Below the pieces are notes generated by a model that was not told the origin of the DNA, searched no databases, and worked only from the letters and a program-made list of their open reading frames with translations. A stretch of 28,361 nt of DNA from NCBI RefSeq assembly GCF_002454115.1, contig NZ_DKIH01000003.1, positions 125,098-153,458 of the forward strand. Direction: 5' to 3'. Of the stretch, positions 1 to 7,793 are shown piece after piece (position 1 is the stretch's first letter; each line of letters begins with the position of its first letter). Source of the stretch: Sphingopyxis sp. UBA6723 (GTDB taxonomy: Bacteria > Pseudomonadota > Alphaproteobacteria > Sphingomonadales > Sphingomonadaceae). Both the position numbers and the translations under genes were made by a program.

Positions 1-1
1 T

Positions 2-304
2 CTCGAAGAGAAGTGGGGCGTTTCGGCCGCAGCAGCGGTTGCAGCAGCTCCGGCAGCTGGCGGCGGCGCCGCTGCTCCGGCTGCTGAAGAGCAGACCGAA
101 TTCGACGTCATCCTGACGGGTGACGGCGGCAACAAGATCAACGTGATTAAGGAAGTCCGTGCGATCACCGGCCTGGGTCTTGGCGAAGCCAAGGCACTTG
201 TCGAAGGTGCGCCGAAGGCCATCAAGGAAGGCGTGAACAAGGCAGAAGCTGAAGAGCTGAAGGCCAAGATCCTCGCCGCTGGCGGCACCGTCGAACTGAA
301 GTAA
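2..304 (+). CDS. rplL: 50S ribosomal protein L7/L12, 3' part (5' end outside window)
   Basis: The frame is open from the window edge and gives about 100 residues ending in a TAA stop. It carries the Ala/Gly/Pro-rich hinge (AAAAVAAAPAAGGGAAAPAA) followed by the C-terminal domain with EQTEFDVIL, KINVIKEVRAITGLGLGEAK and LVEGAPKAIKEG, the L7/L12 signature that contacts translation factors. The protein forms the stalk of the large ribosomal subunit and recruits and stimulates GTPase factors such as EF-G and EF-Tu. Only the N-terminal dimerisation domain is missing. A strong hairpin terminator follows 49 bases after the stop, and the next gene is convergent. So rpoB does not follow directly here, unlike in the classical rplJL-rpoBC arrangement. 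Confidence 0.97.
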   Translation, partial: LEEKWGVSAAAAVAAAPAAGGGAAAPAAEEQTEFDVILTGDGGNKINVIKEVRAITGLGLGEAKALVEGAPKAIKEGVNKAEAEELKAKILAAGGTVELK

Positions 305-352
305 TCAGTTCGCGGATCCGGTCGGCTCAGCCGATCGGCTTCTGACAAAAAG

Positions 353-386
353 AAAGGGCGGCGCCGCGAGGCACCGCCCTTTTTTT
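353..386 (+). terminator. Rho-independent terminator of rplL
   Basis: AAAGGGCGG pairs with CCGCCCTTT, extended by an inner GCC/GGC stem around one mismatch and a four-base loop at about 366-369. The stem runs into seven T residues (380-386). It lies 49 bases after the rplL stop and is a textbook intrinsic terminator for the ribosomal operon. Read on the other strand it also has an A/T flank (AAA at 353-355), but the strong T-tract is on the + strand. It also falls just beyond the 3' end of the convergent gene at 419. Confidence 0.9.
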
Positions 387-418
387 GTGCGGTGAGGGGA
401 CCACCGCAGGAAACCGAC

Positions 419-1501
419 TTAGCTGTTCGAAAAGCCCGGGCGGAACGTTGTCGTCGTACGGGTACGGGCCGGTTCGGGGCGGCGCACGTCCTGTTCCTGC
501 ATCACGGGCGCCGGGCGCTGAGCGATTTCCCAGGCACTTACTGGCTTGCGGGTCACGTCCTTCTGGGCTGCCAACGTGTCGGCATAGGCGATGCGCTCCT
601 GACGATCGAGGAACCGCGCTCGCTTTAGGCGCTTGCTGAGGGTCGCAAACGGGTTTTCCGGCGTCGGACCCGTCATCGCCATGGCTTCATGGCGTCCCAT
701 GCTGCCGCTCGGCGCTGCGGCAAAGGCCGGGGTGGTCCGCAGTGCTGCCGTGACCGGCTCGCGCGGTGCATAGGCCGGGGTCACCCATTGTTCGGTTTCG
801 TTTGTCACCGGCGCGCGCGCAGCAACCGGGTCGAAACGCTGGGCCGGAGCGTCATGGACAACCTCGTCATAAGTGACTTCGGTCGCATGGTGACGGCGAC
901 GGCGGGCAAGGGCGAGTCCGGCTCCGCCAATTAGGAGCAACGCGGCGGCGCCGCCAGCGATCTCCCAAGGGAATTCACTGCCGTTGGTCGTAGCCGTTTC
1001 GGCGGGCAACGGAGCCGCGTCGATCACCGGGTCGGTCGGCACGTCCATCGGGGCAGAGATTGGCGCCATTTCGGTGGTCGAGGGGGCTTCGGGTGCCGTC
1101 GGCGTAGTCGCTGCGGCCGCTGTCGGCGTGGCGGCTACCGGCGCGGCAGCGGCGGGACGGCTGCGTTCAGCCGCGCGCGGGGCGCGAACCGGAGCGGGCG
1201 CTTCGGTGCGCTGGGTCGTTTGCGGGGTCGGCGCAGGTTCAGTCGGGGCGATATCCAGCGGCACACGGATCACCGGCGTCGGGGTCGCGGTTTGCGCGGC
1301 AGGCGGCGCGGCCACCGGGGCGGGCGTGGTCGGCTCAGCCACTGTCGGCGGAGTTTGCGTCGTGGGCGCCGTCGGTTCTGCGACCGGCGGGGTCATCGTG
1401 ATCGTTGGCGCTTCCTGGGCGAAAGCGGCGGGGGCGGAAAGGACCAGGAACGCGGCAATCGCGCTCGTGGCGGGGCGGGAGAGGGCGATATTCTTCATCA
1501 T
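419..1501 (-). CDS. Pro/Ala/Thr-rich single-pass membrane protein, unknown function
   Basis: I do not recognise a named family. The 360-residue protein starts with a Sec-type signal peptide (MMKNIALSR, hydrophobic core, SAPAAFAQE, predicted cleavage after AFA). A long low-complexity Pro/Ala/Thr region follows to about residue 170. Next come a transmembrane helix (EIAGGAAALLLIGGAGLALA, about 180-199), a RRRRHH stop-transfer cluster and a cytoplasmic tail of about 155 residues with a more conserved-looking NPFATLSKRLKRARFLDRQ segment. The topology is therefore a periplasmic Pro-rich stalk with a cytoplasmic C-terminus. The start is uncertain: ATG at 1501 or 1498 precedes the signal peptide, a TTG at 1513 would add four residues, and none has a clear Shine-Dalgarno. 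Low-complexity composition makes several long shadow frames appear across it. Confidence 0.75.
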   Translation of the reverse strand: MMKNIALSRPATSAIAAFLVLSAPAAFAQEAPTITMTPPVAEPTAPTTQTPPTVAEPTTPAPVAAPPAAQTATPTPVIRVPLDIAPTEPAPTPQTTQRTEAPAPVRAPRAAERSRPAAAAPVAATPTAAAATTPTAPEAPSTTEMAPISAPMDVPTDPVIDAAPLPAETATTNGSEFPWEIAGGAAALLLIGGAGLALARRRRHHATEVTYDEVVHDAPAQRFDPVAARAPVTNETEQWVTPAYAPREPVTAALRTTPAFAAAPSGSMGRHEAMAMTGPTPENPFATLSKRLKRARFLDRQERIAYADTLAAQKDVTRKPVSAWEIAQRPAPVMQEQDVRRPEPARTRTTTTFRPGFSNS

Positions 1502-1513
1502 AGTGAAGGACAA

Positions 1514-1787
1514 ACGAACCGCGTCGGAAAAGCGCTGCGCCCGATCGCGGATTTCCGCGACGAGCCGTGGCCGTCCGGCGGCGCGACGAAGATTTAGTGA
1601 TGATTCATCGGGCTAGCGCATCGGCTTTGCGGTCAGCCGAACCACGCTGCCGGGTCGGCGTCACGACGCAAAAATCTAAATTTTCCAACACGTTAAAACA
1701 AAAAATGACATTGGTCTTGCAGTTTGCAGTCATCCATCGTCACCAATTCGTCATCGCCGCGCAACCTCGACGTGGTCGGTGCGGCCT
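1514..1787. promoter_or_regulatory. Divergent intergenic region with an AT-rich core
   Basis: This gap of about 270 bases separates two divergent genes. It contains an unusually A/T-rich core (about 1670-1710, with runs of A and T) in otherwise GC-rich DNA, and a small inverted repeat GATGA-T-TCATC near 1604-1614. Divergent promoters for the membrane protein (-) and the ATP-grasp gene (+) are expected here. I cannot pick convincing -35/-10 pairs by eye, so the call is positional inference. Confidence 0.35.
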
Positions 1788-2816
1788 ATGAAAACGACCG
1801 ACCTCGCGCCGACCCGGCTGCCCGATCGCCTGCGCGAAACGCAGCGCCTGTTGTTCATCGCCAAGCACGCCCGCTGGACCGGGGGGCTTCATGCCGACGA
1901 CCGCAACCATGCGCTATATCACCGCGAGATGCGCGAGACGTTGGAGGGGCTGGGCATCAGGCTTTTGATCGCTGATGACTACGCCTTGCTATTCGATCGG
2001 CCCGCCGCCGACTTCGTGTTTCCGCTGCTCAACCGGGGCGGCTTCTTCAATTCGGAAATGCTGATCCCGTTGCTTTGCAACCGGCATGGCATCCCATATC
2101 TGGGCGCTTCGCCGATCGTCCGTGGCCTGTCCGACGACAAGCATCTGACCAAGCTGGAGGCCGCGGCGCGCGGTGTCCCCACCGCGCCTTGGGCCCTGTT
2201 CCGCCGCGGCGCGCCGGTCGATGTGGCGCGTTGCCCGCCCGCGCGGCGCTGGGTGATCAAGCCGAACAACAGTTCGGCGTCATGGGGCGTGCGCGACGCG
2301 CAAGATCGCGTCGAACTGGCGCAGGCGATCGCGGAAATCCACGCGCTCGACCATGATGCGATCGTCGAACCCTTTATCGACGGCAGCGACATCGAGGTGC
2401 CGGTCATCACGCTGGACGGCGAACCCGCGATGCTGCCGATGATGATTTTCGAGCAGGACGATCCGACACAATTGCGCACCTATCAGGAAAAGCGCGATCT
2501 GGTTGGCAACGTCGGCTATTCTATCAAACGCTTCGATGACCCGCTGATCAGTCGGCAGGTCGTCGAATATACCCGCCGCATGGCCGATGTCTTTCGTCCC
2601 TTCGATTATGGCCGCTTCGAGTTTCGGGTCGATCAGGCGACCGGCGACGTGCGCCTTCTTGAAGTGAATCTGAACTGCAACCTGTGGTCCGAAAAGCTGT
2701 TTTCGCGCTCGGCCACGATTGCGGGCTTCACCCATGCAACGCTTATTGAAACCATTGTTGCCGAGAGCATGATCCGCCAGATCGTTCCCGCGATGGCGCG
2801 GCGCGACGCCGCATGA
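1788..2816 (+). CDS. ATP-grasp ligase, D-Ala-D-Ala ligase-like
   Basis: The 342-residue protein has the ATP-grasp order seen in D-alanine-D-alanine ligases. There is an N-terminal Rossmann-like part with an SDDKHLTK element (about 115-122), then VIKPNNSSASWGV (about 156-168, ATP-binding lysine plus Ser/Gly loop). IVEPFIDGSDIEVPV (about 192-206) follows, and finally EFRVD...LLEVNLNCNL (about 278-299), which carries the acidic and Asn metal ligands. The family joins a carboxylate to an amine through an acyl phosphate. It lacks the usual Ddl ending LPGMT, so peptidoglycan synthesis is unlikely and the substrate is unknown. A GTG at 1779 is an alternative start, and neither has a good ribosome-binding site. 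Its stop overlaps the next start (ATGA at 2813-2816), so the two genes are translationally coupled. Confidence 0.8.
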   Translation: MKTTDLAPTRLPDRLRETQRLLFIAKHARWTGGLHADDRNHALYHREMRETLEGLGIRLLIADDYALLFDRPAADFVFPLLNRGGFFNSEMLIPLLCNRHGIPYLGASPIVRGLSDDKHLTKLEAAARGVPTAPWALFRRGAPVDVARCPPARRWVIKPNNSSASWGVRDAQDRVELAQAIAEIHALDHDAIVEPFIDGSDIEVPVITLDGEPAMLPMMIFEQDDPTQLRTYQEKRDLVGNVGYSIKRFDDPLISRQVVEYTRRMADVFRPFDYGRFEFRVDQATGDVRLLEVNLNCNLWSEKLFSRSATIAGFTHATLIETIVAESMIRQIVPAMARRDAA

Positions 2817-3661
2817 TCGGCTCGATCCTGATCCTCGCGGGCCGACGCGCGGGCGCCATCGATGCGTTGGCCGCCGCACATGGGGTCGCTGACAAATGCC
2901 TGGTTCCCGTCGCCGGGCGCCCGATGATCGCGCATGTGCTCGACAGCGCCGCGGCCGGGCAAGCGAAACAGATTTTCGTGTCGACCCATCATCCTGGCCT
3001 GCTCGCCGACCTGCCCGAATCGGTGATCCAGTCCTTGGGCGATCGCCTGATCATCGTCCCCGCTGCCGACAATCTGGCGGATTCGGTCCTCGCGGTCGCG
3101 GGTGTTGCCCGCTTTCCTCTACTGATCACGACCGCTGACAACTGCCTGTTGACGCCAGAGACGATCGCCGAGATTGAGGCGGAGGCGGCCCGCCTCGACG
3201 CTGAGGCGGGGGTGACGCTGGCGCGGCGCGAGGATGTGCTGGCGGTGCATCCAGAGGGGCAGCGCCGCTTCTATGAATTTTCCGACGTCGCGGTGTCCAA
3301 CTGCAACGCCTATTGGATCGGCCATCCCGGTGCACTGAAAGCAACCGAGGCGTTTCGCGGCGGCGGCCAATTCGTCAAGAAGCCTTTGCGCGTGATGCAG
3401 GCGTTCGGTCTGATCAACCTCCTGCGCTTCCGCTTCGGCATGGGACCGATCCACCATATTTTTGCGCGTATTTCGCGGCACATGAAGGTCGAGATCGCCC
3501 CGCTGCTGATCAGCAACGGGGCGACGGCGATCGATGTCGACAATGAACGCTCGCTGCGCGTCACCGAGGCGCTGATGGCGCGCCGCGGGTCAGTCCGCCA
3601 CCCAGTTCCCGTGAAACCCCGGCGGAACCCGGTGCGGCAGGTGAACGACAGCTTGCGGTGA
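2813..3661 (+). CDS. MobA-like nucleotidyltransferase
   Basis: The 282-residue protein opens with SILILAGRRAG and then DKCLVPVAGRPMIAHVLDS. This is the nucleotide-binding LAG...dKxL...G+PM signature of NTP transferases of the MobA/GlmU-N/CobY fold. LITTADNCLLT (about 102-112) supplies the metal-binding Asp found in this fold. Such enzymes transfer a nucleoside monophosphate to a phosphorylated small molecule or cofactor. The gene starts inside the stop of the ATP-grasp gene, so both probably act on the same compound. The last 22 codons overlap the carotenoid oxygenase gene on the other strand. That tail (HPVPVKPRRNPVRQ) is basic and is probably an extension beyond the folded domain. Substrate unknown. 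Confidence 0.75.
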   Translation: MIGSILILAGRRAGAIDALAAAHGVADKCLVPVAGRPMIAHVLDSAAAGQAKQIFVSTHHPGLLADLPESVIQSLGDRLIIVPAADNLADSVLAVAGVARFPLLITTADNCLLTPETIAEIEAEAARLDAEAGVTLARREDVLAVHPEGQRRFYEFSDVAVSNCNAYWIGHPGALKATEAFRGGGQFVKKPLRVMQAFGLINLLRFRFGMGPIHHIFARISRHMKVEIAPLLISNGATAIDVDNERSLRVTEALMARRGSVRHPVPVKPRRNPVRQVNDSLR

Positions 3662-5032
3662 CCCGGTAAAATCGTCGGCGTTCAGGATGACGAGCGCGGT
3701 CGTTTCGTCGTTCATGTCGACGACCAGTCCGATCAGCCAGCCGTCATCCTCGGCGCCGTCGGCGCGGCGCGGGACAAAGACGAACTCGCCGGGATGGCGG
3801 CCGGGACCGAAATCATGGACCGCGGTCGTGCCGGCCTGCAAATCGTGGCGGAACAGCCGGGTGTCGCCGATCTCCATCTCGGTGGTTGTGCGGTCGGGGA
3901 GCGCGACCGAATAGACATAGCGATAGGGCTGCGTCGTCAGCCGCTCGTCGTAGCGCGGGAATTCCTGCGGATGATCGTGGATGACGGCGCGCGTCGTCGT
4001 GCCTGCAATCGGATCGATCGTCCAGCGCTCCATCCGCGACCGCTCGCTGTCGGGGCCGCGCTTTGAGCTGGCGAACATCGTCTCGTGCGCCACCACATCG
4101 ACGATCACCTTGCCGTCCGCGGTCTCATACGCATTGGCGGGGTGAAAAACATAGCAGGGCTCGACCGGCACCCAGATGATGCTGTCGCCGCGGCCCTTCC
4201 GCGGAAGAAGGCCCACGCGCGCGGGGTGCGCGTCGTTCCACGCATAGGGGAAGCGATAGCCCGCGAGCAGCAGCTTCATCGAAAAGGTGACCGGCAGGTC
4301 GAACACCAGCGCGTAATTTGCGGTGATCGCGCAGTCGTGGATCGACGGGCCGTCGCTGACCGCAATCGCCTCTTCGCGGATGACTTGGGCGTCCTTGTCG
4401 AGCACGACGTGCCAGACCTTGTTTGGCTCGTCGCCGCGATAGGTGATCGCATGGACCTCGTCGGTGAACGGGTCGTGGTGGGGATGCGCGGTATAGGCGC
4501 CGACCAGCGTCCCGTCGAAGGGGTTGTGCGCGATGGTGCTCAGTTCATAATCCAGCTCGACCGGTTTGCCCCCGGCTTCGACGATTGCGAAGGTCCGACC
4601 GGCCAGGCCGACGACATTGGTGTTCGGCGCATCGTTGCGATCTTCGCGCGGGCCGAGAGGGATAGGCTCGCCCAACACTGCACACGCTTCGGTGCCGCGG
4701 ACCCAGCGGTTGCGGTACCAATCGGCCTTGCCGCCCTCGATGCGGATGCCATGCACCATTCCCGCGCCGCTGAACCAGTGATAGCTGGCGGGATCGGGTG
4801 CGACAGCCGGGTTGGGGCCATTGCGCAGATAGCGGCCGGACAGCGCCGCGGGGATTGTGCCCTCGACGCGCAGCTGTTCCAGCGTCAGTTCCTCGGTCAT
4901 CGGCTGGTGGATGCCGGTCAGATAGGGGTGCGCGTCGGTCGGGCGGGGCAGGCGCTTGCGGTTGAAATCGGCGACCTTGCCGATGCCTTTGACGACGGCG
5001 CCGCGGATCAGGGTTTCGACATTGCTTGCCAT
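3590..5032 (-). CDS. Carotenoid oxygenase (RPE65/CCD) family protein
   Basis: The 480-residue protein belongs to the non-haem iron carotenoid/stilbene cleaving dioxygenases. Signature stretches are GRYLRNGPNPA, WFSGAGMVHGIRI and YRNRWVRG near the N-terminus. The four iron-binding histidines can be placed at H183 (TAHPHHDP), H232 (SIHDCAIT), H297 (VFHPANAYE) and H474 (PGFHGNW). The enzymes split a C=C bond with O2, giving two aldehydes. Whether the substrate is an apocarotenoid or a lignin-derived stilbene cannot be told from the sequence alone. The ATG at 5032 has a good AAGGAG seven bases upstream (5040-5045). It diverges from a TetR regulator only 86 bases away, which probably controls it. 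Its 3' end, including the H474 codon, overlaps the convergent nucleotidyltransferase gene. Confidence 0.93.
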   Translation of the reverse strand: MASNVETLIRGAVVKGIGKVADFNRKRLPRPTDAHPYLTGIHQPMTEELTLEQLRVEGTIPAALSGRYLRNGPNPAVAPDPASYHWFSGAGMVHGIRIEGGKADWYRNRWVRGTEACAVLGEPIPLGPREDRNDAPNTNVVGLAGRTFAIVEAGGKPVELDYELSTIAHNPFDGTLVGAYTAHPHHDPFTDEVHAITYRGDEPNKVWHVVLDKDAQVIREEAIAVSDGPSIHDCAITANYALVFDLPVTFSMKLLLAGYRFPYAWNDAHPARVGLLPRKGRGDSIIWVPVEPCYVFHPANAYETADGKVIVDVVAHETMFASSKRGPDSERSRMERWTIDPIAGTTTRAVIHDHPQEFPRYDERLTTQPYRYVYSVALPDRTTTEMEIGDTRLFRHDLQAGTTAVHDFGPGRHPGEFVFVPRRADGAEDDGWLIGLVVDMNDETTALVILNADDFTGSPQAVVHLPHRVPPGFHGNWVAD

Positions 5033-5103
5033 GGTGATGCTCCTTACGGATGGTAGCGAAAGTGGCGGACAGCGTGGAGGGGATTGCGCTGGCGACTCGG
5101 AAT

Positions 5104-5147
5104 GTTTACGGTGACAACATGATCGAACAAGATAACAGTGTCAACAT
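5104..5147. promoter_or_regulatory. Candidate TetR operator between the divergent pair
   Basis: An imperfect dyad GTTTACGGTGACAAC lies at 5104-5118, immediately before the TetR start codon. A second half-site-like direct copy follows: GTGACAACAT at 5111-5120 and GTGTCAACAT at 5138-5147. TGACA/TGTCA half-sites in short dyads are typical of TetR-family operators, and the position in the short divergent gap fits control of both genes. Seen: the dyad and the repeat. Inferred: regulator binding. Confidence 0.4.
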
Positions 5148-5730
5148 AAAAAGCGACGGCGCGAAGGCGGCGGGCGCTTATCACCACGGCGACCTGCGCG
5201 CGGCGGTGATTGCGGCGGGACTGAAACGGCTAGAGGCGGGCGACGATGGCGAATTGGGGCTGCGCGCCCTCGCGCGCGACGTCGGGGTCAGCGCCACCGC
5301 ATTGTACCGCCATTTTCCCGACAAGGAGGCGCTGCTCGACGCGCTTGCCGACGAAGGGCTGCGGCGGCTGGGGGCGCGGCAGGCGCAGGCGTGGCTGAAA
5401 GCGGGCGGCGGGCGCAATGGGTTCAAGGCGACGGGGATCACCTATGTCCGCTTTGCCCACGACGAACCGGCGCTGTTCCGTCTCAGCTTCACCCGGCAGA
5501 TGTCGGCACGCCACGCCAAAGTTGGTGGCGACGGCGGCGAAGTGGCCTATAATCTGTTGCGGGCCGGCGTGGGGGAGGCGTTGCCTGGGGTCGAAAATCC
5601 CGATACGGCGGCGTTGCATGCTTGGGCGCTGGTCCATGGTCTGGCCATGTTGATCCTCGACCGGCGGCTGGAGTGGGACGAAGCGATGGTCGACAATGTG
5701 GTCGGGTTGACCTTTGGCGGGATCGACTGA
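5119..5730 (+). CDS. TetR/AcrR family transcriptional regulator
   Basis: The protein is 203 residues from the ATG at 5119. An upstream frame-compatible start at 5050 would add 23 residues that do not look like TetR sequence and would span the likely operator. The N-terminal DNA-binding domain reads YHHGDLRAAVIAAGLKRLE, then the helix-turn-helix LALARDVGVSATALYRHFPDKEALLDAL with LRALARDVGVSATALYRHF as its core (about 54-72). The C-terminal ligand domain ends in AALHAWALVHGLAMLILDRRL, the WHG-type pattern seen in a TetR subgroup. It probably represses itself and the divergent carotenoid oxygenase gene and responds to a hydrophobic substrate or product. The regulator identity is firm; target and ligand are inferred from position. 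Confidence 0.9.
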   Translation: MIEQDNSVNIKSDGAKAAGAYHHGDLRAAVIAAGLKRLEAGDDGELGLRALARDVGVSATALYRHFPDKEALLDALADEGLRRLGARQAQAWLKAGGGRNGFKATGITYVRFAHDEPALFRLSFTRQMSARHAKVGGDGGEVAYNLLRAGVGEALPGVENPDTAALHAWALVHGLAMLILDRRLEWDEAMVDNVVGLTFGGID

Positions 5731-5847
5731 GCGCCGACGCAAACCGATCGCGCGGCGGGGGCCAGCGGACAGGGGTCAGAACACGGGGGTGAGGGGCAAT
5801 GGCCAGATGTTAGCGGTTTCTTTCCCTCTTTTCGGTTAGTTGGACCG

Positions 5848-7635
5848 ATGACCCGGCCCCTGTCCCCCCGAGTCGAGGCGGTTTTCTGGTTTCTTTTGAC
5901 CGCTACCGGCTATTTCCTGCTGGCAAGCCTGTCGCTTTACGCGACCAAGGGCGCGGACAATATCGCCGCCGTCTGGCCGCCGAGCGGCTATTTCCTGGCG
6001 TTATTACTGTTGATGCCCTCGCGGCAGCGCATTGTCGCGTTCGTTGCCATGGCGGGCGCCAGCGTGGGCGCGAACATGATCGAAGGGGTCCCCGCTGCGG
6101 CGGCTGCCGCCTATACCGTCGCGAACACGGCCGAGGCGATCATCGCGCTGTGGCTGGTGCGGCGTCATAACGCGGGTGAGATGTCGTTCATGGCACCGCG
6201 CGCCGTCGGTCGTTTTTGCATCGCAGCGCTGATCGCCAGCGCCGCGAGCGCCGTTATCGCAACGCTGTTGACCCGCAATGGCTTTGATTTCCTGCTGTCG
6301 TGGATGACAACGGTCGGGCTGGGAATGTTGATTGTCACCCCGCCGATCGTAATGCTGGCGCGGATGGTCGGGTCGAACGCACTGAACAACGCGTCAACGG
6401 CGATGAAGTTGGAAGGCATTGCGCTGTTGACCATCGCCGCCTTTATCACCGGCGCGTCGTTCGCCCAGTCGGATTTCCCGGTCACCTTCCTCCCATGCGT
6501 TGCGGTGATCGTGGCGGCCTATCGACTGGGACCATTTGGCGCCGCCGCGGGGATGCTGATCGTGGCCATCATCGCGTCGCTGCTGACCGGCCAGGGCTAT
6601 GGCCCGATCGCGGCGATGGACCAGGGCCAAAAGGTCGAGGTGCTGTTCCTGCAATTCTATCTGGTGACGATGTTGTTCATCGCGCTGCCGCTGGCGGCGT
6701 TGCTGGTGGTTCAGCGGCGGCTGGCCAAACGGCTGGAACAAAGCAATCGCTGGCTGCTCCAGGCCGAGGCGGCGGCATTGGTCGGCCATTGGCGTGTCGA
6801 TCTGGTTGGCTGGACGATCACATGGTCGGATCAGACGTATCGCGTCCACGGGTTGCAACCCGGGATGCCAGTCGATGTGGACTACAGCGTTGAACAATAT
6901 CTGCCCGACGACCGGGTGGCGGTACGCAAGGCGCTGGAAGAGGCGGTCCGTTCCGGCGAGCCCTTTGTGTTTCAGGGACGGATCCGGCGCGCCGACGGGG
7001 AAATCCGCTATGTCAAATCGCACGGGTCGATCGAAAAGGGACGCCGCGGCAAAGCGGTCGGCATTTTCGGGACAGTCCAGGATGTGACCGACACGGTCGA
7101 AAATGCGCGCATTCTGGAATCGGCGCGCAGCGCGGCCGAACGGATCGCCAACACCGACATGCTGACCGGCCTGCCCAACCGGCGTCATACGCTGGCATTC
7201 CTGGATCAGGCGCTTCGCCGGGCCGTACAGGACGGCGCCCCGTTGGCGGTCGCGATTTTCGACATCGACCATTTCAAGGCGATCAATGATCAGCATGGCC
7301 ATGCTGCGGGCGACGAGGTGATCCGCCGCGTCGGCCAACGAGCGAAAGCATCGCTGCGCGACGACGACATGGTCGGGCGCTATGGCGGCGAGGAGTTTGT
7401 CTGCATCCTGCAAGGCCGCAGCGCGCTGTCCGCCGAACTGGTTGCCGAGCGGGTGCGCAAGGCGGTCCATGCCGACGCCGAAGGCGTTGCCGCAGGTTTA
7501 CCGGCGGTAACGGTCAGCATCGGACTGGCGATCTTTGCCGGCGAGGCCAGCATCGAAGACCTGCTCCAGCGCGCCGACAAGGCACTGTATACCGCGAAGC
7601 GCGAGGGACGGAACCGCCTGCGCATGGCGGCCTGA
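5848..7635 (+). CDS. Diguanylate cyclase with MASE1 sensor, PAS and GGDEF domains
   Basis: The 595-residue protein makes the second messenger c-di-GMP from two GTP. Residues about 10-290 are a multi-helix membrane region of the MASE1 type, with the AAVWPPSGYFLALLLL element. A PAS fold follows (about 300-415; WRVDLVGWTITWSD, FQGRIRRADGEIRYVKS). A GGDEF domain follows at about 430-592: DMLTGLPNRR, FDIDHFKAINDQHGH, RYGGEEF at 511-517 and LQRADKALYTAKREGRNR. The active-site GGEEF is intact. RDDD at 504-507, five residues before it, matches the RxxD inhibitory site, so the enzyme should be active and product-inhibited. No EAL domain is present. It is a single gene with about 117 bases upstream and no convincing Shine-Dalgarno. 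The signal sensed by MASE1 is unknown. Confidence 0.95.
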   Translation: MTRPLSPRVEAVFWFLLTATGYFLLASLSLYATKGADNIAAVWPPSGYFLALLLLMPSRQRIVAFVAMAGASVGANMIEGVPAAAAAAYTVANTAEAIIALWLVRRHNAGEMSFMAPRAVGRFCIAALIASAASAVIATLLTRNGFDFLLSWMTTVGLGMLIVTPPIVMLARMVGSNALNNASTAMKLEGIALLTIAAFITGASFAQSDFPVTFLPCVAVIVAAYRLGPFGAAAGMLIVAIIASLLTGQGYGPIAAMDQGQKVEVLFLQFYLVTMLFIALPLAALLVVQRRLAKRLEQSNRWLLQAEAAALVGHWRVDLVGWTITWSDQTYRVHGLQPGMPVDVDYSVEQYLPDDRVAVRKALEEAVRSGEPFVFQGRIRRADGEIRYVKSHGSIEKGRRGKAVGIFGTVQDVTDTVENARILESARSAAERIANTDMLTGLPNRRHTLAFLDQALRRAVQDGAPLAVAIFDIDHFKAINDQHGHAAGDEVIRRVGQRAKASLRDDDMVGRYGGEEFVCILQGRSALSAELVAERVRKAVHADAEGVAAGLPAVTVSIGLAIFAGEASIEDLLQRADKALYTAKREGRNRLRMAA

Positions 7636-7650
7636 GCGCGGGCCGATCTA

Positions 7651-7687
7651 GGTTGGTGCGAACCAGACGGAAAATCTTCGACCAACC
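7651..7687. terminator. Possible terminator hairpin after the GGDEF gene
   Basis: GGTTGGTGCGAA (7651-7662) pairs with TTCGACCAACC (7677-7687), an 11-bp stem with one bulged G and a 14-base loop, starting 15 bases after the GGDEF stop. There is no T-run on either strand, so it would be a weak or factor-dependent terminator. It sits between two convergent genes. Confidence 0.35.
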
Positions 7688-7710
7688 AGAACCAGCCGTC
7701 GTTTTCATCG

Positions 7711-7735
7711 TCGCCCCCGCGAAGGCGGGAGCCGC
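7711..7735. repeat. Family B palindromic repeat, half copy
   Basis: TCGCCCCCGCGAAGGCGGGA is one arm of the family B element. It is itself a small palindrome around CCCGCGAAGGCGGG. No matching second arm is visible before the next gene. It lies between the convergent GGDEF and TraB/GumN genes. Full copies are at 13721-13813 and 24689-24778. Confidence 0.7.
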
Positions 7736-7793
7736 TGACGATTTACGCGAGGGAACCGAAAGAGGCAGATGGCGGCCCGCTCCCCGCCGCCAA

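Noticed and set aside
960..1000. LPAET followed by a hydrophobic helix and RRRR, like a sortase sorting signal
   Set aside because: About 160 residues follow the basic cluster, whereas real sorting signals end there; sortase anchoring is also not expected in this Gram-negative group.
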